Assembly: GCF_963678635.1 (NCBI RefSeq)
Contig: NC_087062.1
Coordinates: forward strand, 32,262,704-32,326,703
Length of the DNA: 64,000 bases
Reading direction: 5' to 3'
Origin: Symsagittifera roscoffensis
Taxonomy: Eukaryota; Xenacoelomorpha; Acoela; Convolutidae
Part shown: positions 21,430-33,639 of the stretch, in pieces
Position numbering within the stretch: the stretch's first letter is position 1
Layout of the letters: each line of letters begins with the position of its first letter
Position numbers and translations under genes: made by a program
The notes under the pieces: generated by a model
Databases searched by the model: none
What the model saw: the letters and a program-made list of their open reading frames with translations, nothing else
Told to the model about the DNA's origin: nothing

Positions 21430-23576
21430 TGTGATCTGTAAATGTTATAGCTATCTTTAAGTGGTTTTCCTGAGCTGTTATTACCGTGAATACTTTTTTG
21501 GCAGATTTTGATTTTTTTTCATGTATTGGTGAAAAACTCGCTTGTGTTTATGTGCTTTTTTTTGTTTATTTTGGTTATCCTGTTGTTTTTATCTGCCTTC
21601 AGCAATACTATGTCTATATCTACGACAATAGTTGCAACATTTTTTGATTAATGGTTTACCTTTGAAAATTGGAATCTTTTCGTAGATATTCAATGTTTGT
21701 TTGATTTTTTCTCCTTATTCATTATCAGAGTCAGATTATCATTAATTTGTGAAGTTGTTGTCTGGATAATTTTTTACATATTGTAGTTTTAAGTTTTCTG
21801 TTTCTTTTAATTTGATAGTAATTTCAGCTTGTTCAAGTTTATCTACTCCCTTTCAAAAATGTATATCAGGTTTTCGAATTGATGATGGATGTGATGCACT
21901 CTTTTTCAATGCAATTTGGCGTAGTTGTGGTGTTAGAGTCATCATTAAAAACTTAATCTTTTTTCGTATTTTTTTAGTCATGCGTATTGAGGGAGTATGC
22001 TTTCCTTACTAAAGTTTCAATTGTTACTGCGAGTTGTTTTTTGAAACATTGGGGGTCTACTGGTTTCGTTACACAGGACTCCTTGGTATTGTTTATTTCT
22101 TTCAGAGTCGAACATTTTTGCAAATTCTTGTGTGAATTTTTTCCAGTCTGATTTAATTTCTATAGTTAGAATTGAATACCTTTTTTGAGCTGCACCATCA
22201 AGTGTGGTTTGGATTAAAGCTGTACGTCTAGGTAGCCAACTTTGATGGAGTGGTGTATTTACTGGTTCTGGGCCTATATTTAAAATTAAGTTCGCTGTGA
22301 CTGCATTTAAATTATCTATTTTTGAGTATTCAGGGTCTGTTCCATTGATTACTATGAGTGGTTTATTTGACGATATAAATAATCCTTCCATAAGCTATGG
22401 ATTAATTTCTTTTGAAGTAATTCTGATGCGTTTGATATTTGTGAAAAACTTGTAAGTTGGGTCTTTGTGATTTCATGTCGCTGTAGATAAAACGGTTAAA
22501 TAATTTCCTTTTTTCAATTGATTAGGTTCATAGCCTTATGTGTTGATAAAGTTTTTGGATTGTAAATTATTTTTATATGATACTGAATTTTGTCTTTGAG
22601 GGAAGGGTTGTCTTGGTTATCGTGTTTGTTTAGAGTGTGTATAATATTCAAAAAAATCTGGTTGGTAAATTTTATCTAGTTGATCAGCATTCCAGTTATT
22701 ATTTTGTAGATTAATATAATGTTGTAGGTTCTGATTGAAATAGTCTTCATCTTCTGAATAATGTGATTGATTTTTTTTGATTTGTTTGTTTTTTATATTT
22801 TTGTTTTGTTGAAAAAACGGATCAATTTCACTACGATCTGTTGTAGTTCATTGTTGATCATTGAGGAAAACTGAGTGGGGGGCTTGTTGTGGCATCTTTT
22901 GGTTATAATATTGTTCTTGTGATTGATTTTGATGGCCTATGTAGGAGTTTCTGTTGTTGGTCTGTTTATATTGTTATTCGCAAAAAAATTGTAATTGTGG
23001 TTCGAAAAATTAATACTATTTGGAGGCTTTTGCTTGTTTGTAGTTAGTTTATATGCTTGGTAATAAAATTGTGAAAATTTTGAGATAACAGATGGTTTCA
23101 CTGTTGATTGAATAGTTGTCTGTGGGAATGGACTAATTTTTTTATGCGGTGTTGAAAGGGTAGGATGAATAGAAGAAATGCTTTGATGTGTTGTTGTAGG
23201 CCTTGTTTCAAATATTTCCTTGTTATTAAAATGTGATGGAGTTCGAATATCTTCTTGTGTAAGGTTTTTGTTCCATTAAGGTTTCTTGTGTGTTAATAAA
23301 TTTTGAATTTAAACTATTTCCTGTGCTATCGTTGAACAATGTGTTATAGTTTAAAGCTGTTGCATCGATAGTAAGTGGAGTAACTCTTACATAATCTTTG
23401 TGTATAGAAAAAAAAATTGCTGCACTTAAAATGTCAGTGGTTATGATAATGAATAAAGGATGAGACCAATCAGGGTTCCAAAAATTATCTGTTTGGTCGG
23501 CTAATACTGTTTCATAGTCTGAGGTTTGTGGTTGAAAGTTTTTTTTGATGTTGAAATGAAATCTAAACTGGAACAA
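21430..23576 (-). pseudogene. Gag segment of tandem retroelement copy C
   Basis: Same order as 15137-17315: N-terminal stretch 23226-23576, linker, capsid-type stretch 22017-22391 (open for 124 residues here, including NAVTANLILNIGPEPVN) and zinc-knuckle relic near 21600-21640 with the last Cys replaced. The capsid ORF is the best preserved Gag piece in the window, but the full Gag frame is still broken. Confidence 0.7.
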
Positions 23577-23979
23577 AACAATCTATTATGAGCCCTGCTA
23601 GGATTCGCTATAAAACATGTTTTACGTTTTGTGAAGTTTCAATAACAGTGAGGTTTTCACGGATTGTGTTCAGAAAATTTGAGAAAAGATCAATTTCTTC
23701 TCTTACAGTTGAGTGTTGAGATGTTTGGGTTGGTGATTCATATGGTGATTTTTTAAAATCCTAATTTAGATATATAAATATAAATAATAGAGAAAACATC
23801 ATTTGTAAAGATTTAATTTGCTCTTTGGGATATTTGATGTTCTAGATATTTTGTAGTCTGTGAAGACTTTCGAGAATTCTAGACCTACGTCAACTGTTTG
23901 TGTTTGATGCTTTGTTTGATTTGGTTGTGATGGTAAAATTTCAATAGTTGATATAAATGAAATAAAATTGTATCTAAAG

Positions 23980-25158
23980 TTAAATTAAAGATCCAAGGAA
24001 AACCTTGATGAACTGTTTCTGAAGAAATATAAATTATCGAAAAGCAAAAATAGGCCTTGACAAATTTTTTGAGCGAAAGATTTAAGTTAAGGTAAAGTTA
24101 TAGATTTGAAATTATTTGAAGGGTTCAAATTTTGAATGATGTGGTGAGCTTTTGAACCAATTTGGTTATGTTTTAGGTGATGAAGCGGGGATGAAGAAAA
24201 AGTGGTTTCTTAAAAAAAAGATTTTTAAATAATTTTAATAAAACTAACCTTAAATTTTTCTACTATTTCCTCCTCTCCGTTATTCAAAAAAATTTAATTT
24301 TACAAAAAATTTCAAAATAATGCAGATTTTGAAAAGAACGACTTGTGTAATTTTTTATCAGTCGTTATCATCGTTATAAATATAGCTATGAAGCACCAAG
24401 TAGGTTTTTGAAGAAGTCAAATTGTTCTTCAAACAAATTATTTTTCATTTCAAAAAGGAAACTTTAGTTTTACTGCATGGAGGATTCTGAAGACATATAC
24501 TCTTTGCGGCTTACGCCGTACTATCATGTAGTATCTTGGTCCGTCGTTCAATTGATGTTCACGCCGTGATTTTGTTCTTCGTTCAATACCTGGTGTTTCT
24601 TGTTTTGTTAAAAGTATTGGCGTATATTCAACGAGACGTAGAGACATATCTATCAAATTGTCTATTCCATCTAACATTTTGCAGGTTTGCAACTTTGGTC
24701 TCTTTCTAATTCTAAGTTGCTAAGTCTAAGTTAGTTAAGGTCTTGTTTGGGACTTTTAATCGCATCAGATGAGTTTATACTAAAGGCAGCTTACTCATAC
24801 AGTAATTTCAGATAAAATACACTGTCTAATCGTCACGCTATCTTATTTTCGGCCGGATAGATTCCTGCAATTTCGTAGTTTAAAACCAACCTTACTCTTA
24901 CTCGTATATCTCCTAATCTCAATAGATTTAGTGTATACTAGTATTTGCGGGTTAGTTTTGCGTTTGTCCAAAAGGAGAACAACTGTAGTCTAAGATTTAT
25001 TCAGATTGTTCGGGTGCTGAAACTACAAGTAGTTTCAGCACTACAAATAATTGTCAGTGTTAGTGATGGGATATGATTGGTTAGTTAGTAATTTTTTATA
25101 GGGATGTTTTTATCAATAATTTAATTGGTTTATAAATACTAGTCCAGAGCTGGTTCCA
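23980..25158 (-). repeat. LTR of tandem copy C
   Basis: From 'gatccaaggaaaaccttgat' to the terminal ggttcca at 25158. It is nearly identical to the copy B LTR over the hairpin (25014-25041) and the LTR ORF (24450-24692). The following 'attgacaaaaattttttgtt' and 'gaccctaaaacatctta' are shared with 14303 and 20985, so they are duplicated flank and not LTR. Confidence 0.7.
24450..24692 (-). CDS. LTR-encoded 80-aa ORF, second intact copy
   Basis: Translates to exactly the same 80 residues as 20276-20518. Identity between these two copies mostly reflects recent duplication and is not by itself evidence of selection. The evidence for coding comes from the distant copy at 57132-57317. Confidence 0.4.
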   Translation of the reverse strand: MQTCKMLDGIDNLIDMSLRLVEYTPILLTKQETPGIERRTKSRREHQLNDGPRYYMIVRRKPQRVYVFRILHAVKLKFPF

Positions 25159-25341
25159 ATTGACAAAAATTTTTTGTTGGACCCTAAAACATCTTAGCGC
25201 TCTAAGACTACACCAATTCATATTGTTTTTTAGATTGGATGAAATTTGGGCATGTAAAATAAAGTAGAGGGTTTATTTCGACTCAGCAAGCAATTTAAAA
25301 TTGTCTTTTTCTTCAATTTTTTTAGATTTCATAATTTCAAA

Positions 25342-25611
25342 CAAGGGCGGATCTAGGATTTTCTCGAGGGGGGGATTTTCATAAAAATTTCCAAAATTTT
25401 GACGACCTTTTTTTTAGGTCGACCAAATTGACTTTCCGAGCTCTCCTCAAATAATAAAAAGACTATGTTTTGGTCAAATTTTCTGCGCCGCTGAAAAATT
25501 TCAGGGTTGGTCTTTGGGTCGGCAGGAGGTCGAATCCCTGAGGGGGGAGGGGGGGGGGGGGGGGGGGGGTTTGAGGGTCCGTCTACCGCCCACCCCCCAA
25601 ATCCGCCCCTG
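25342..25611. mobile_element. hAT-like MITE, fourth copy, internally deleted
   Basis: 270 bp with ends CAAGGGCGG and CCGCCCCTG, flanked by atttcaaa (25334-25341, 25612-25619). It lacks the central 'ggcgcc' part and contains a long G-run near its right side. Its right flank (to about 25680) then enters unique sequence, marking the end of the tandem array. Confidence 0.8.
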
Positions 25612-27324
25612 ATTTCAAAGCTTACTGCGGTTTTCGGCAAGCAAAAGAGGATTAAATCTATCTTCAGCACATTGTGTAATATTTTTTGCTGAAGCCTGGA
25701 AGCTAATTAGAAAATCAGATTGGGCTTTTTATAACATCTATCTCATACATTCCCAAGCATAAATTGGTTTGCAAAACAAGTACGACTACTGGCATCAGAG
25801 TAACGCTACGCCCTGATTTTTCTGGCTAAATTTTATGTCTTATAAGTTTTTTTAGCTTGAAACAATTGATCATCTTTGGTGAGAAGTTGTTTTTCATTTT
25901 TCTGAACTTGCAGGCATTATCAAGTACGAATGGTGTTATTTAAATCTGGGGATTTTGTTAACTACCCCACTATAGTGCCCTGTAGCGAAATCTCCCATAT
26001 TGAAAGGTTAAGCTTTTATAAATTTTGAACACTGTAATAAATATGCCCCCTTTTGAAAAGGGGCAAAGATTTAACAAGAATCTTTTCGCAGAAAACTCAT
26101 TACAGTTTATGAGACTAAATAGTTTGCCTCCTAATGATTTATGTGTCTTTAATGATGATCACACGCTATTTAAAGTGCCAAGAAAACTGCTCGTATCACT
26201 GGACAGAGCCCTTAAAATGTCATTGAAAATTTATCCGCTTTAAAAAAATTGATACAATTTTCAAAAAATTTGAAAAATAGTTCTTTTTTTTTCGAACCGT
26301 TTTTCGAAAACAAATTTATTCATTTTACTCATATCAAAACTTGAATAGACCAGATAGCATACTTCAGTTCTTTTTGGAACACTTTCTAAGACGGATTAAA
26401 TCTCTTTACGTATTATTAGTTTATTCTTAAAATTGGTGTTAGTTGTTCCAAATAGGCCAAACTAGCAATGTTTTTAAACCCAATAAACATTTCAAAAACT
26501 GATCACAAATGAATTATTTTTGCATCTTTGTAGCTGCAATCCAACTTAAGCTCAATCTAACAATAATTTTCGAATGATATAAAAAAACTCGTCGAAATTT
26601 CTTAGTTCAATAATCAAAACTTAGCCAAGAGAAACATTCTGTCCCTTTCTTTAAAAGTGGGAACAAAAACGTATTAGTTAGAGCAAATAGCATGCTTCCA
26701 ATCATTTTGGGGTTAATAGCATGCTTCCAATCACCGCTTGCGGTTAATAGCACGGAGTAAATTGCGCGTTAATATCCCAAAGTGGCCAAACTGGCAATAT
26801 TTACACCCTCTTAGGCTAATTATTTTTTAAATTTTTGCTCAGCCGTCAAAGGTTTTGAAATGATATTAAAAACCAGCTGAAATATTCAGGTTTTTGCCCT
26901 CAAAGAGACTTTCAGTTTTGCTAAAGAAGTGGTTGAACATCAAATTAGCCTAACCTGAAGACTTAGAAGGACCAATTTACTATCTTAACTGCAAAATTTG
27001 CTATCAATTTAGGGCTTCTATGACTTTATAAAAAGGGGAGAAAAAAATAACCAAGTTTAAGTTGGTTACAGTTGGTTAAAGCGCGACCCACCTAAAAAAT
27101 CTCATAGGTTAAATATCTTTTTAAGTTTTAGCACATATCCCGTCAGTAGTTTTCAGATGGTTTTTAAAAATCAGTTAATAAATCGAAAATTGTTCGGAGA
27201 AAAAAAAAGCTGATCTAGAGCACAATATTTCATAACTTTTTAAACACTCTTTCAAAACTGTATAAACTGATTTGAAGCAACTTTTTGAAATCCATTTAAG
27301 CACTCGATCGTCAACGTGCTTGCT

Positions 27325-27540
27325 TTGAGACAGTTATACCTGCATGAAAAATGGTTATTTTATCGTAATTACTTCTCACTCTTCGAAAAACGGTCAGAAC
27401 CAAGTAAAAACCGGATAATTAATTGCTGGGCTTGGGTTGAAAAAATACTCAAGCTTTCCGCGGATACACAGAGTTCAATTTGCATGAAAATTGAAAATGC
27501 TTTTCGAAAAGGTTTATGTGAAAGCGCTATCATACTTGAA
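27325..27540 (+). repeat. inverted repeat arm 1
   Basis: Repeated in opposite orientation at 29816-30021. Both arms can be read in frame (FSLFEKRSEPSKNR and KIENAFRKGLCE here, nearly the same there). However, the base differences between the arms mostly change the amino acid, so there is no sign of protein selection. Confidence 0.75.
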
Positions 27541-29349
27541 GAGAAGTAATTTTCCCAGCTCAAGGAAACAGAACATTTAATTGCGTTTACTTTTCGAATT
27601 TTTGAAAAAGCGACGATTTTTTTGTGCTCGGGCTGTTATTTTCACCAAACAATTTTCGAATTTCTAACTAGCATTTTGTGATTAAGTTTTTCAATATCAT
27701 CAGATGGATTCTGTTGTCCTGAGCTCAAGATTAAGAGAATTTATATTTTATAATCATTTTTCAAAAAATCACGGAGGTTTGAAGATTAGCAATTTGGCCA
27801 GTTCGGGTCGCGCTACTAGCTTATGCATTTCGCACGCATAAGTAGAGGTGTAGCCCGTCTTAGAAATCCTTTTTAATTGAAATGAGGCATGCTTTTTGAT
27901 CTAATTAATACTTTGTTCTTTACCAAAAGTTTCACTTCAAATCTGTGACATGATTTTCAAAATCGGCAAAGAGAAAATTCAGAGATAATACCCGAAACGA
28001 ATAACTATAACGTTCAATTTTGGATAACTCATCTTATTTGAAAATGAAACCATACCCATTTCTGTTGAGACTGTTCAAGCTTATCTCTCTCGGGTTAAGC
28101 AAAGTCGAGTCATTTTTTTCTTTTCAGACAGTTGACAAATATCTTGCTTGAGTCGCGCACAGTCCGGAATTTTTGGGCGAGAAAGTCAAAAAAATAATAT
28201 TGAAGGCCAATTAAAAAGCAGTTGAAACATTCAAGGTTTTGCTCTAAAAGACTCCCGTCTCGATAAACAAGGGACTGAATATTAAATTAGTCTAACCTGA
28301 AGACTTTGGTGCAGTCATAAAAGAATCAACTTACTATCTCAACTGCAATTTTTGCTATTAGCTTAGGACTTTTTGATGCTTTATAAAAAAAGGAGGCAAA
28401 GAAAGAAAAATATAATCGAAATATACCAAACTAAATTTTACATCAGCGCAAAAAAATTGAATTCAGCGTAGAATGGAAATTTAGTACGGCACAGAGCACA
28501 AGTGCAAAGTGAAAGGTAAAGATAAATTAGAATAGAGCTGAAAGCAAAAAAAGAAGGAAAATGGAAAAATGGAAAGTGTATGTTTCAAAAAAAGGCTGCT
28601 GGCAAAAACTCAGTCAAGGCTAAAATTCAAATTGTATCAAAACTCATTTTGGATGCGATGTGGCTTATTGTTGTTCCGGCTTTCAAAGAAAACGGAATAT
28701 TTATGCTCGGTGTGTTTTTTTATTCAGTTAATTTTCGCCGATCGAGAAAGTAGTTTTGAAAAAAATTTAGTATCCAACTGAAGATATCAACTTTTTGAGT
28801 TCAAGTTTAAAAAAGATAATTTACCTCCAAATTTTTTTGTAAAGTTCCGGGGGGTTGAAAATTGTTCTGGACTAAATTAATCGCACTTTGGAGATTTTTT
28901 TCACAAAGCTGATAGCATAACGCGAATAATCTTTGATATTATTCAAATTTCGCAGGTTTCAAAATTTTCTTTTCCCGAAAACTATTCGGTATGATAAGTG
29001 ACAGTCGGAACAATCAGGGATTTGCCCTGATATACGATTAGTCTTTTTTCCCGACACTCGTAACTAACGTAACGGAACATTTGTGCTCGGGGTGGTTTTT
29101 TTGTCTTCAAACAAATTTCGAGTTTATAACTAACCGTTTTTTACGGAATTTTATAAAAACCATTCAGAAGGTATTGTTGTCCTGAGACTAAATTTGAAAA
29201 GATATTTTACCTGTGATTATTTTTCGTAAAGTTATGGGAGTTCAATGATTGCCGTTTTGGCCAATTAGGGACAACTAATTTCCACAACTGATTTGTAATT
29301 AGGTACGAAATTTATCACTTTGTAGTTTTTATGATGTGTGGGGAATGAA

Positions 29350-29512
29350 AGGAGTCTTTTTTACTTCGAGTGGATGTTTGATCGTTTTACATGTTACGAC
29401 AGAAGACATATCATGAAACACGAGGAGAAAAGAAATTCGAGGAGTCTTTTTTACTTTCGAGTGGATGTTTGATCCTTTTACATGTTACGACAGAAGACAT
29501 ATCATGAAACAC
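29350..29512. repeat. 90-bp tandem duplication
   Basis: Two adjacent units, beginning 'aggagtcttttttact' at 29350 and 29440 and ending 'catatcatgaaacac', differ by only a few bases. A recent local duplication. Confidence 0.9.
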
Positions 29513-29815
29513 TGAGATTGATCAAGAATTTAGATAGCTGCCAACTTGGGGTAGTATTTTGAAGTTCTCTCAAAAATTCCCCACTCGCAAAGTTATAAAA
29601 AGGAACACGAAAAGGTTAGGAAACTTTGAAACAAATTTTGACTCATTTTTTGCATTTTATTGAAAAACTTTGCCTAATTTTTTATCAACTTCTGTCCAAA
29701 AATTTTACAAAAAAACCAATAATAGTAAATCTTCAGTAGTCTTAGAGAAAACAGCAGACACATGAGAAAAAATTTTGTCCTTCCTATCACTTAAAAGCTA
29801 AAAATTGCTTTTTCA

Positions 29816-30021
29816 TTGTCCCGTAACTGTAGAATAAGTTCACATAAACTTTTTCGAAAAGCATTTTCAATTTTCATGCAAATTGAACTCTGTTTATCCG
29901 CGGAAAGCTTGAGTATTTTTTCAACACAAGCCCAGCAATTGTTTACCCGGTTTTTGTTTGGTTCTGACCGTTTTTCGAAGAGTGAGAAGAAATTGCGATA
30001 AAAGAAACATTTTTCATGCAT
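29816..30021 (-). repeat. inverted repeat arm 2
   Basis: Reverse-complement partner of 27325-27540, separated by about 2.3 kb. Minus-strand reading gives the parallel frame with SADKQSSICMKIENAFRKSL. Confidence 0.75.
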
Positions 30022-31791
30022 GTATAACAGCTAAGAGTTTTCTTGTAAACCGTGACTATCTCGAGCTCTGACAATTAGATTTTTGTTCTGTCACTCGTAA
30101 CGAAGGCAATTGTTCCGACTTTTGTAACGGAACATTTCGGCTTGGGGTGGCTTTTTTCTTCAGGCAAGTTTCGACTTTCTAACTAGCCAATTTTCACAAT
30201 TTTTTATCATTCGAAAAGTGTTGTTCTCCTGAGCTTAACTTTGAAAAGTTTGGTCACCTTTGATCTTTCTCCATAGAGTTATGGGGGTTTAAAGATTGCC
30301 GTTTCGGATAATTTGGGACAATTAAAAAGCGATATGATTCGCGCTATTTACGCGTACACGGAGATCAATTCCAAATTGGGTAAAAGGAAGCTTATATGCC
30401 ATAATTGATTTGTTACTGGGAGCGAAATCTATTCCTTTGAAATTCAGGTGGCGTGAGGAGGGATAATTTTTACGAAACAATTCAAATAAACAAAAAAATT
30501 TCATTTCGTTTCATTACAATTATTTTTTTCATCTTATTACTGCTTTATAGACCTTAAAAAGCGGTCGAAATATTCAGGGCTTCGGCCTGATACGAGCGGT
30601 CTTGTTATGAAATGTCATTTATAGCAAAGTCAAATCAAAGTGTTTGATGAGATTGCACGAAATCACAAAAGTCTTCAAGTCTTCATTTTATTCAGCTTTC
30701 GATTGTTTGTGGCAGCTTGAAATAATTACAGAAAATCCAGCTGGTTTTAAATGTATTTTTTACAATCTAGATTTTGGCGCACCAATTCAGTGCTGCTCTC
30801 AAGATATCAAGACTATAGATAAAGAGTACAAGTTTTCAATCACGAGTTTTGGCAAACGTATTTCTTGGAAATTACCGCTGATGAAAAACAATTTTGAACA
30901 TAAAACCAATTGGGAAAAATTACTGCCAAAGAGCAGTGTAGTCCTTTGGTGTTTTGCTTTGTCCTTTTTAAAAATAAATTATATCCCTATCTAATATACA
31001 TACTGATCAACTAAATTTGCTTAAACTGAAAAGACCGTGTAAGTAGATGAAAAAAAGCGAGTTCGAGCTACGAAAATTCACAACGTTCACGCAAATTGGT
31101 TCGGCTGCAGATGCTAGTTTTATAAATGAAAACTAATTTGCAGCTAATTTGAGTTTTTTCTTTTTTTCTTTGCTTTAATTTTCTTAAATATTGGTGAGAA
31201 CGACAGGAGTTTCTACTTGTATATAATTATTTGATGAAAATTAGAAAACTCCAAGAAGCGTGCACTTCTTTCCTCTCTTCTTCTGTATGTATTGGCATCA
31301 ATTCCTGTTCTAATTTTAAAAAAAAACACTAACTCATCAAAACGAAATGTGATGATAAACATAAGCGATTAAATTTAATCAATAATGCTTTAGGTATTAG
31401 CCTTCTTTGCGGAATCGACACCCTCAAAATCAAAAATGCTGTAACGAATCAGTACAAAACTAATCAAAATTAGACTGTATTTAACAGGATGCTGGATATC
31501 AAGTACAAGTTTTCAATTGCAATTTTTTTTCGAAAACAGTTCTTAGAAATTACCAAAATTGATTAAAAAAAAACAATTTTGAGCATAAAATCCCTATGAA
31601 AAAATTACTGCCAAAGACAAGTATAGTCCTTCGGTGTTTCGCCTATTTTTTTCATTAAATTACATTACTAGTTAATATACTGATCAACCAAAAATGGTTA
31701 TAAGGAAAAGACGTTATTCGAAGATGAAAAGTAACCGAATTCGAACTGAGAAGACTCACAACGTTCACACAAATTGATTCGATTGTTGATT

Positions 31792-32057
31792 GAGATGGTT
31801 CAGGTTGCTTAAGAAATCATCATCAGTATTTGAGACGAGATGGTTCAGTTTGAAATGGCAGCTAAGTCACTCATCAGTATTTGAGATGAGATGGTTCAGT
31901 TGTTTCAGAAAGTATCATCGCACACATCAATTTTTGATATGAGATGATTCCGTTGGTTCAAAAATTATCATCGCACTCATCAGTATTTGAGATGAGATGA
32001 TTCAGTACTTAAGACGAGTGTTTGAGATGAGTTGGTTCAGTATTTGAGACGAGATAA
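31792..32057. repeat. minisatellite, about 53-bp unit
   Basis: About five or six imperfect units built on 'gagatggttcagt...catcagtatttgagat', with the last units shortened. It lies just beyond the 3' end of the Artemis-like locus. Confidence 0.85.
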
Positions 32058-32202
32058 CGGAAGGCTCTATTGGATTTTTTGAAAGCTGAACTGATATGTC
32101 CTCTGAAAACTGGATTAAAAATCCTCGTTTAATTAAAAGTGAAAACAAAAACATATACAAGCGGTGACTAAAAAATTCAGTATGAAAAGTAAAGTATTGT
32201 TT

Positions 32203-32450
32203 TTAAATTTTGTTGAGCAATTGGATCAATTTTTCTGTTCTTTCTGAATCCTTTTCCTCGAAATCTCCACTTTCGACAAAGCGTCTGTGTTTTCTCACTG
32301 TCTCACTATGGTATTCATAGTCTGGTGTTTTTGTTGAAATACTTGTCTCCTCGGCTGTTTTGGCTGTTTCTGAATCCTTTCCCTCGAAAACTCCACCTTC
32401 GACAAAGCGACTTTGTTGTCTTATTGGCTCACTATGGTATTCGTAGTCTG
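32203..32450 (-). other. Artemis-locus C-terminal tail with internal duplication
   Basis: Minus-strand frame ending LIQLLNKI-stop holds two copies of a roughly 42-residue unit. Copy 1 starts TPDYEYHSEPIRQQSRFVEG and copy 2 starts TPDYEYHSETVRKHRRFVES; both continue with an acidic FEGKDSE / FEEKDSE. The frame differs from that of the catalytic ORF, and no splice pair I tested restores phase. Such Ser/Glu-rich tails are where Artemis is regulated by phosphorylation, so it is likely the gene's original C-terminus. Confidence 0.6.
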
Positions 32451-33639
32451 GTGTGTTTTTTCAAATTTTCTCAAGATAAAGTTTGCGTTTACCTCTCTTA
32501 TTGAATTTCATTTTTCTCTTTCCACAACTTTGTACTCAAATCGTTTGCCGTGTTTGGAATCTGATGTTTGAGAGTTTTTAAAACAAATGCTTTCACAGAG
32601 TCAAGTGGAGTATCTTCATCCGGACAAACGAAAGGTGTAATACTTTCGAACTGCAGACTCGAAAGGAAATCAATTATTTCGTCAGCTGACGAGTGCGAAG
32701 AATAACAACACCGAATTGTTCTCTCAGACACTGCTTTAACCAATCTCTCAGGCTTTATTTCGTTTTTAGTGAAGAACATTGCAGTTGGAATGATTTTAAG
32801 CACTTCTTGACTCGGGATACCCGGCTTACAAGGCAGTTTCAAGTTCGCAGTCGCAGACGACGGCTTGCAGAAATGGATTTTGGTACTTTCGCCATCTAAG
32901 TTGAGCCAATTTTGAATTGACGGAAGCAATTTGTACAGTTGATACTGACATAAGGATACGTGAACTTTAGTATTAAATCTAATTGCAAGCTCTTTCATCA
33001 AAAACTCATAACAGTAGCGAGTTTTGTTATAAAAATGGACCAAATTATTTTGAAATGAACAGAGCCATGCGGACATGGCTTGAAAGATGGCTGAAAGACA
33101 GCTCTCCCTACAAAGTATGAAATTGGAATATGTTTTGCAAAACGTTGTGTCGATGTAAATATTACCAAAATTATGAACATCAGCTTCTTGTAAATTGTCA
33201 AAAAGATGATTCATTCGCTTCGTATGACCAACTTGCCATCTGAAATCGCCAGTAAAAAGGACAGATTTTTCTTTGGAAACTAGTAAAAACATTACTGAAC
33301 CTGGACAGTGACCTGCGGGAATAAGAGCGACAGTTAGGGTATGAGTCTCGTCCCCTTCCGATGAAACATTCAAGGTTATCTCATTATCTGAATCCAGAGG
33401 TATTAAATTTGGAGTTAAATGAACAGAAAGCGGCAATGCACTCAACAAAGCAGCCGAAACCATATGACTTTAAAATTTCAAGTCATAGTGTCTTAGCCTT
33501 TTGAAGAGCTCAGGCTCATTAAGGCCCACCATGTGATCTGTATGACAGCGCGAAAGAAAATGAACCGTAGATTTTATTTTCTCACCATTGAAGCGATCAA
33601 TTGAAATCCCAGAAAAATCTGATTTTGGACCGCGAAATT
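32203..33639 (-). pseudogene. Artemis-like (DCLRE1C/SNM1C) nuclease, probably inactive
   Basis: SNM1-family metallo-beta-lactamase/beta-CASP protein; family members trim DNA ends, and Artemis opens hairpins in end joining. A good acceptor (ttttaacag) precedes an exon starting at 33639 that reads SDFSGISIDRFNGEK and LSRCHTDHMVGL. After an in-frame TAA (33470-33472) the same frame continues as a 321-codon ORF (32498-33463) with PAGHCPGSVMF (residues 49-59), TGDFRW (71-76), IDTTFC (104-109), a beta-CASP Glu near 153, IHFC (196-199) and SSHSSADEI (255-263). Its Artemis-type features include the ISIDRF start and LDTTFC-like motif. Problems: the first metal-binding His of HxHxDH is Arg (33548-33550), there is an internal stop, and after the TAA at 32498 a tail in another frame (32203-32450) follows. 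No introns interrupt the core. Confidence 0.75.

Larger units (their letters stand above)
25680..31780. other. gene-poor stretch of decayed dispersed repeats
   Basis: No host gene is supported. Related blocks recur within it: 27590-27830, 29070-29290 and 30115-30340 share text around 'taacggaacatttgtgctcgg' and 'attgccgttttggccaatt'. Blocks 30780-31110 and 31450-31770 are diverged direct repeats sharing 'aaaaattactgccaaaga' and 'cacaacgttcac'. A 116-codon plus ORF at 30644-30994 falls in the first of these, but its repeat partner is not open, so it is not called as a gene. Confidence 0.5.

Noticed and set aside
25353-25692. Pro-rich and Gly-rich ORFs on both strands
   Set aside because: They are translations of the MITE's G/C homopolymer run and have no independent support.
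30644-30994. 116-aa plus ORF
   Set aside because: Falls in a direct repeat whose other copy (31450-31770) is not open; no domain recognised.
32448-32492. 45-nt GT-AG segment that might be an intron joining the Artemis-like ORF to its tail
   Set aside because: The stop codon TAA lies upstream of the donor, and removing the segment leaves the tail in the wrong frame.
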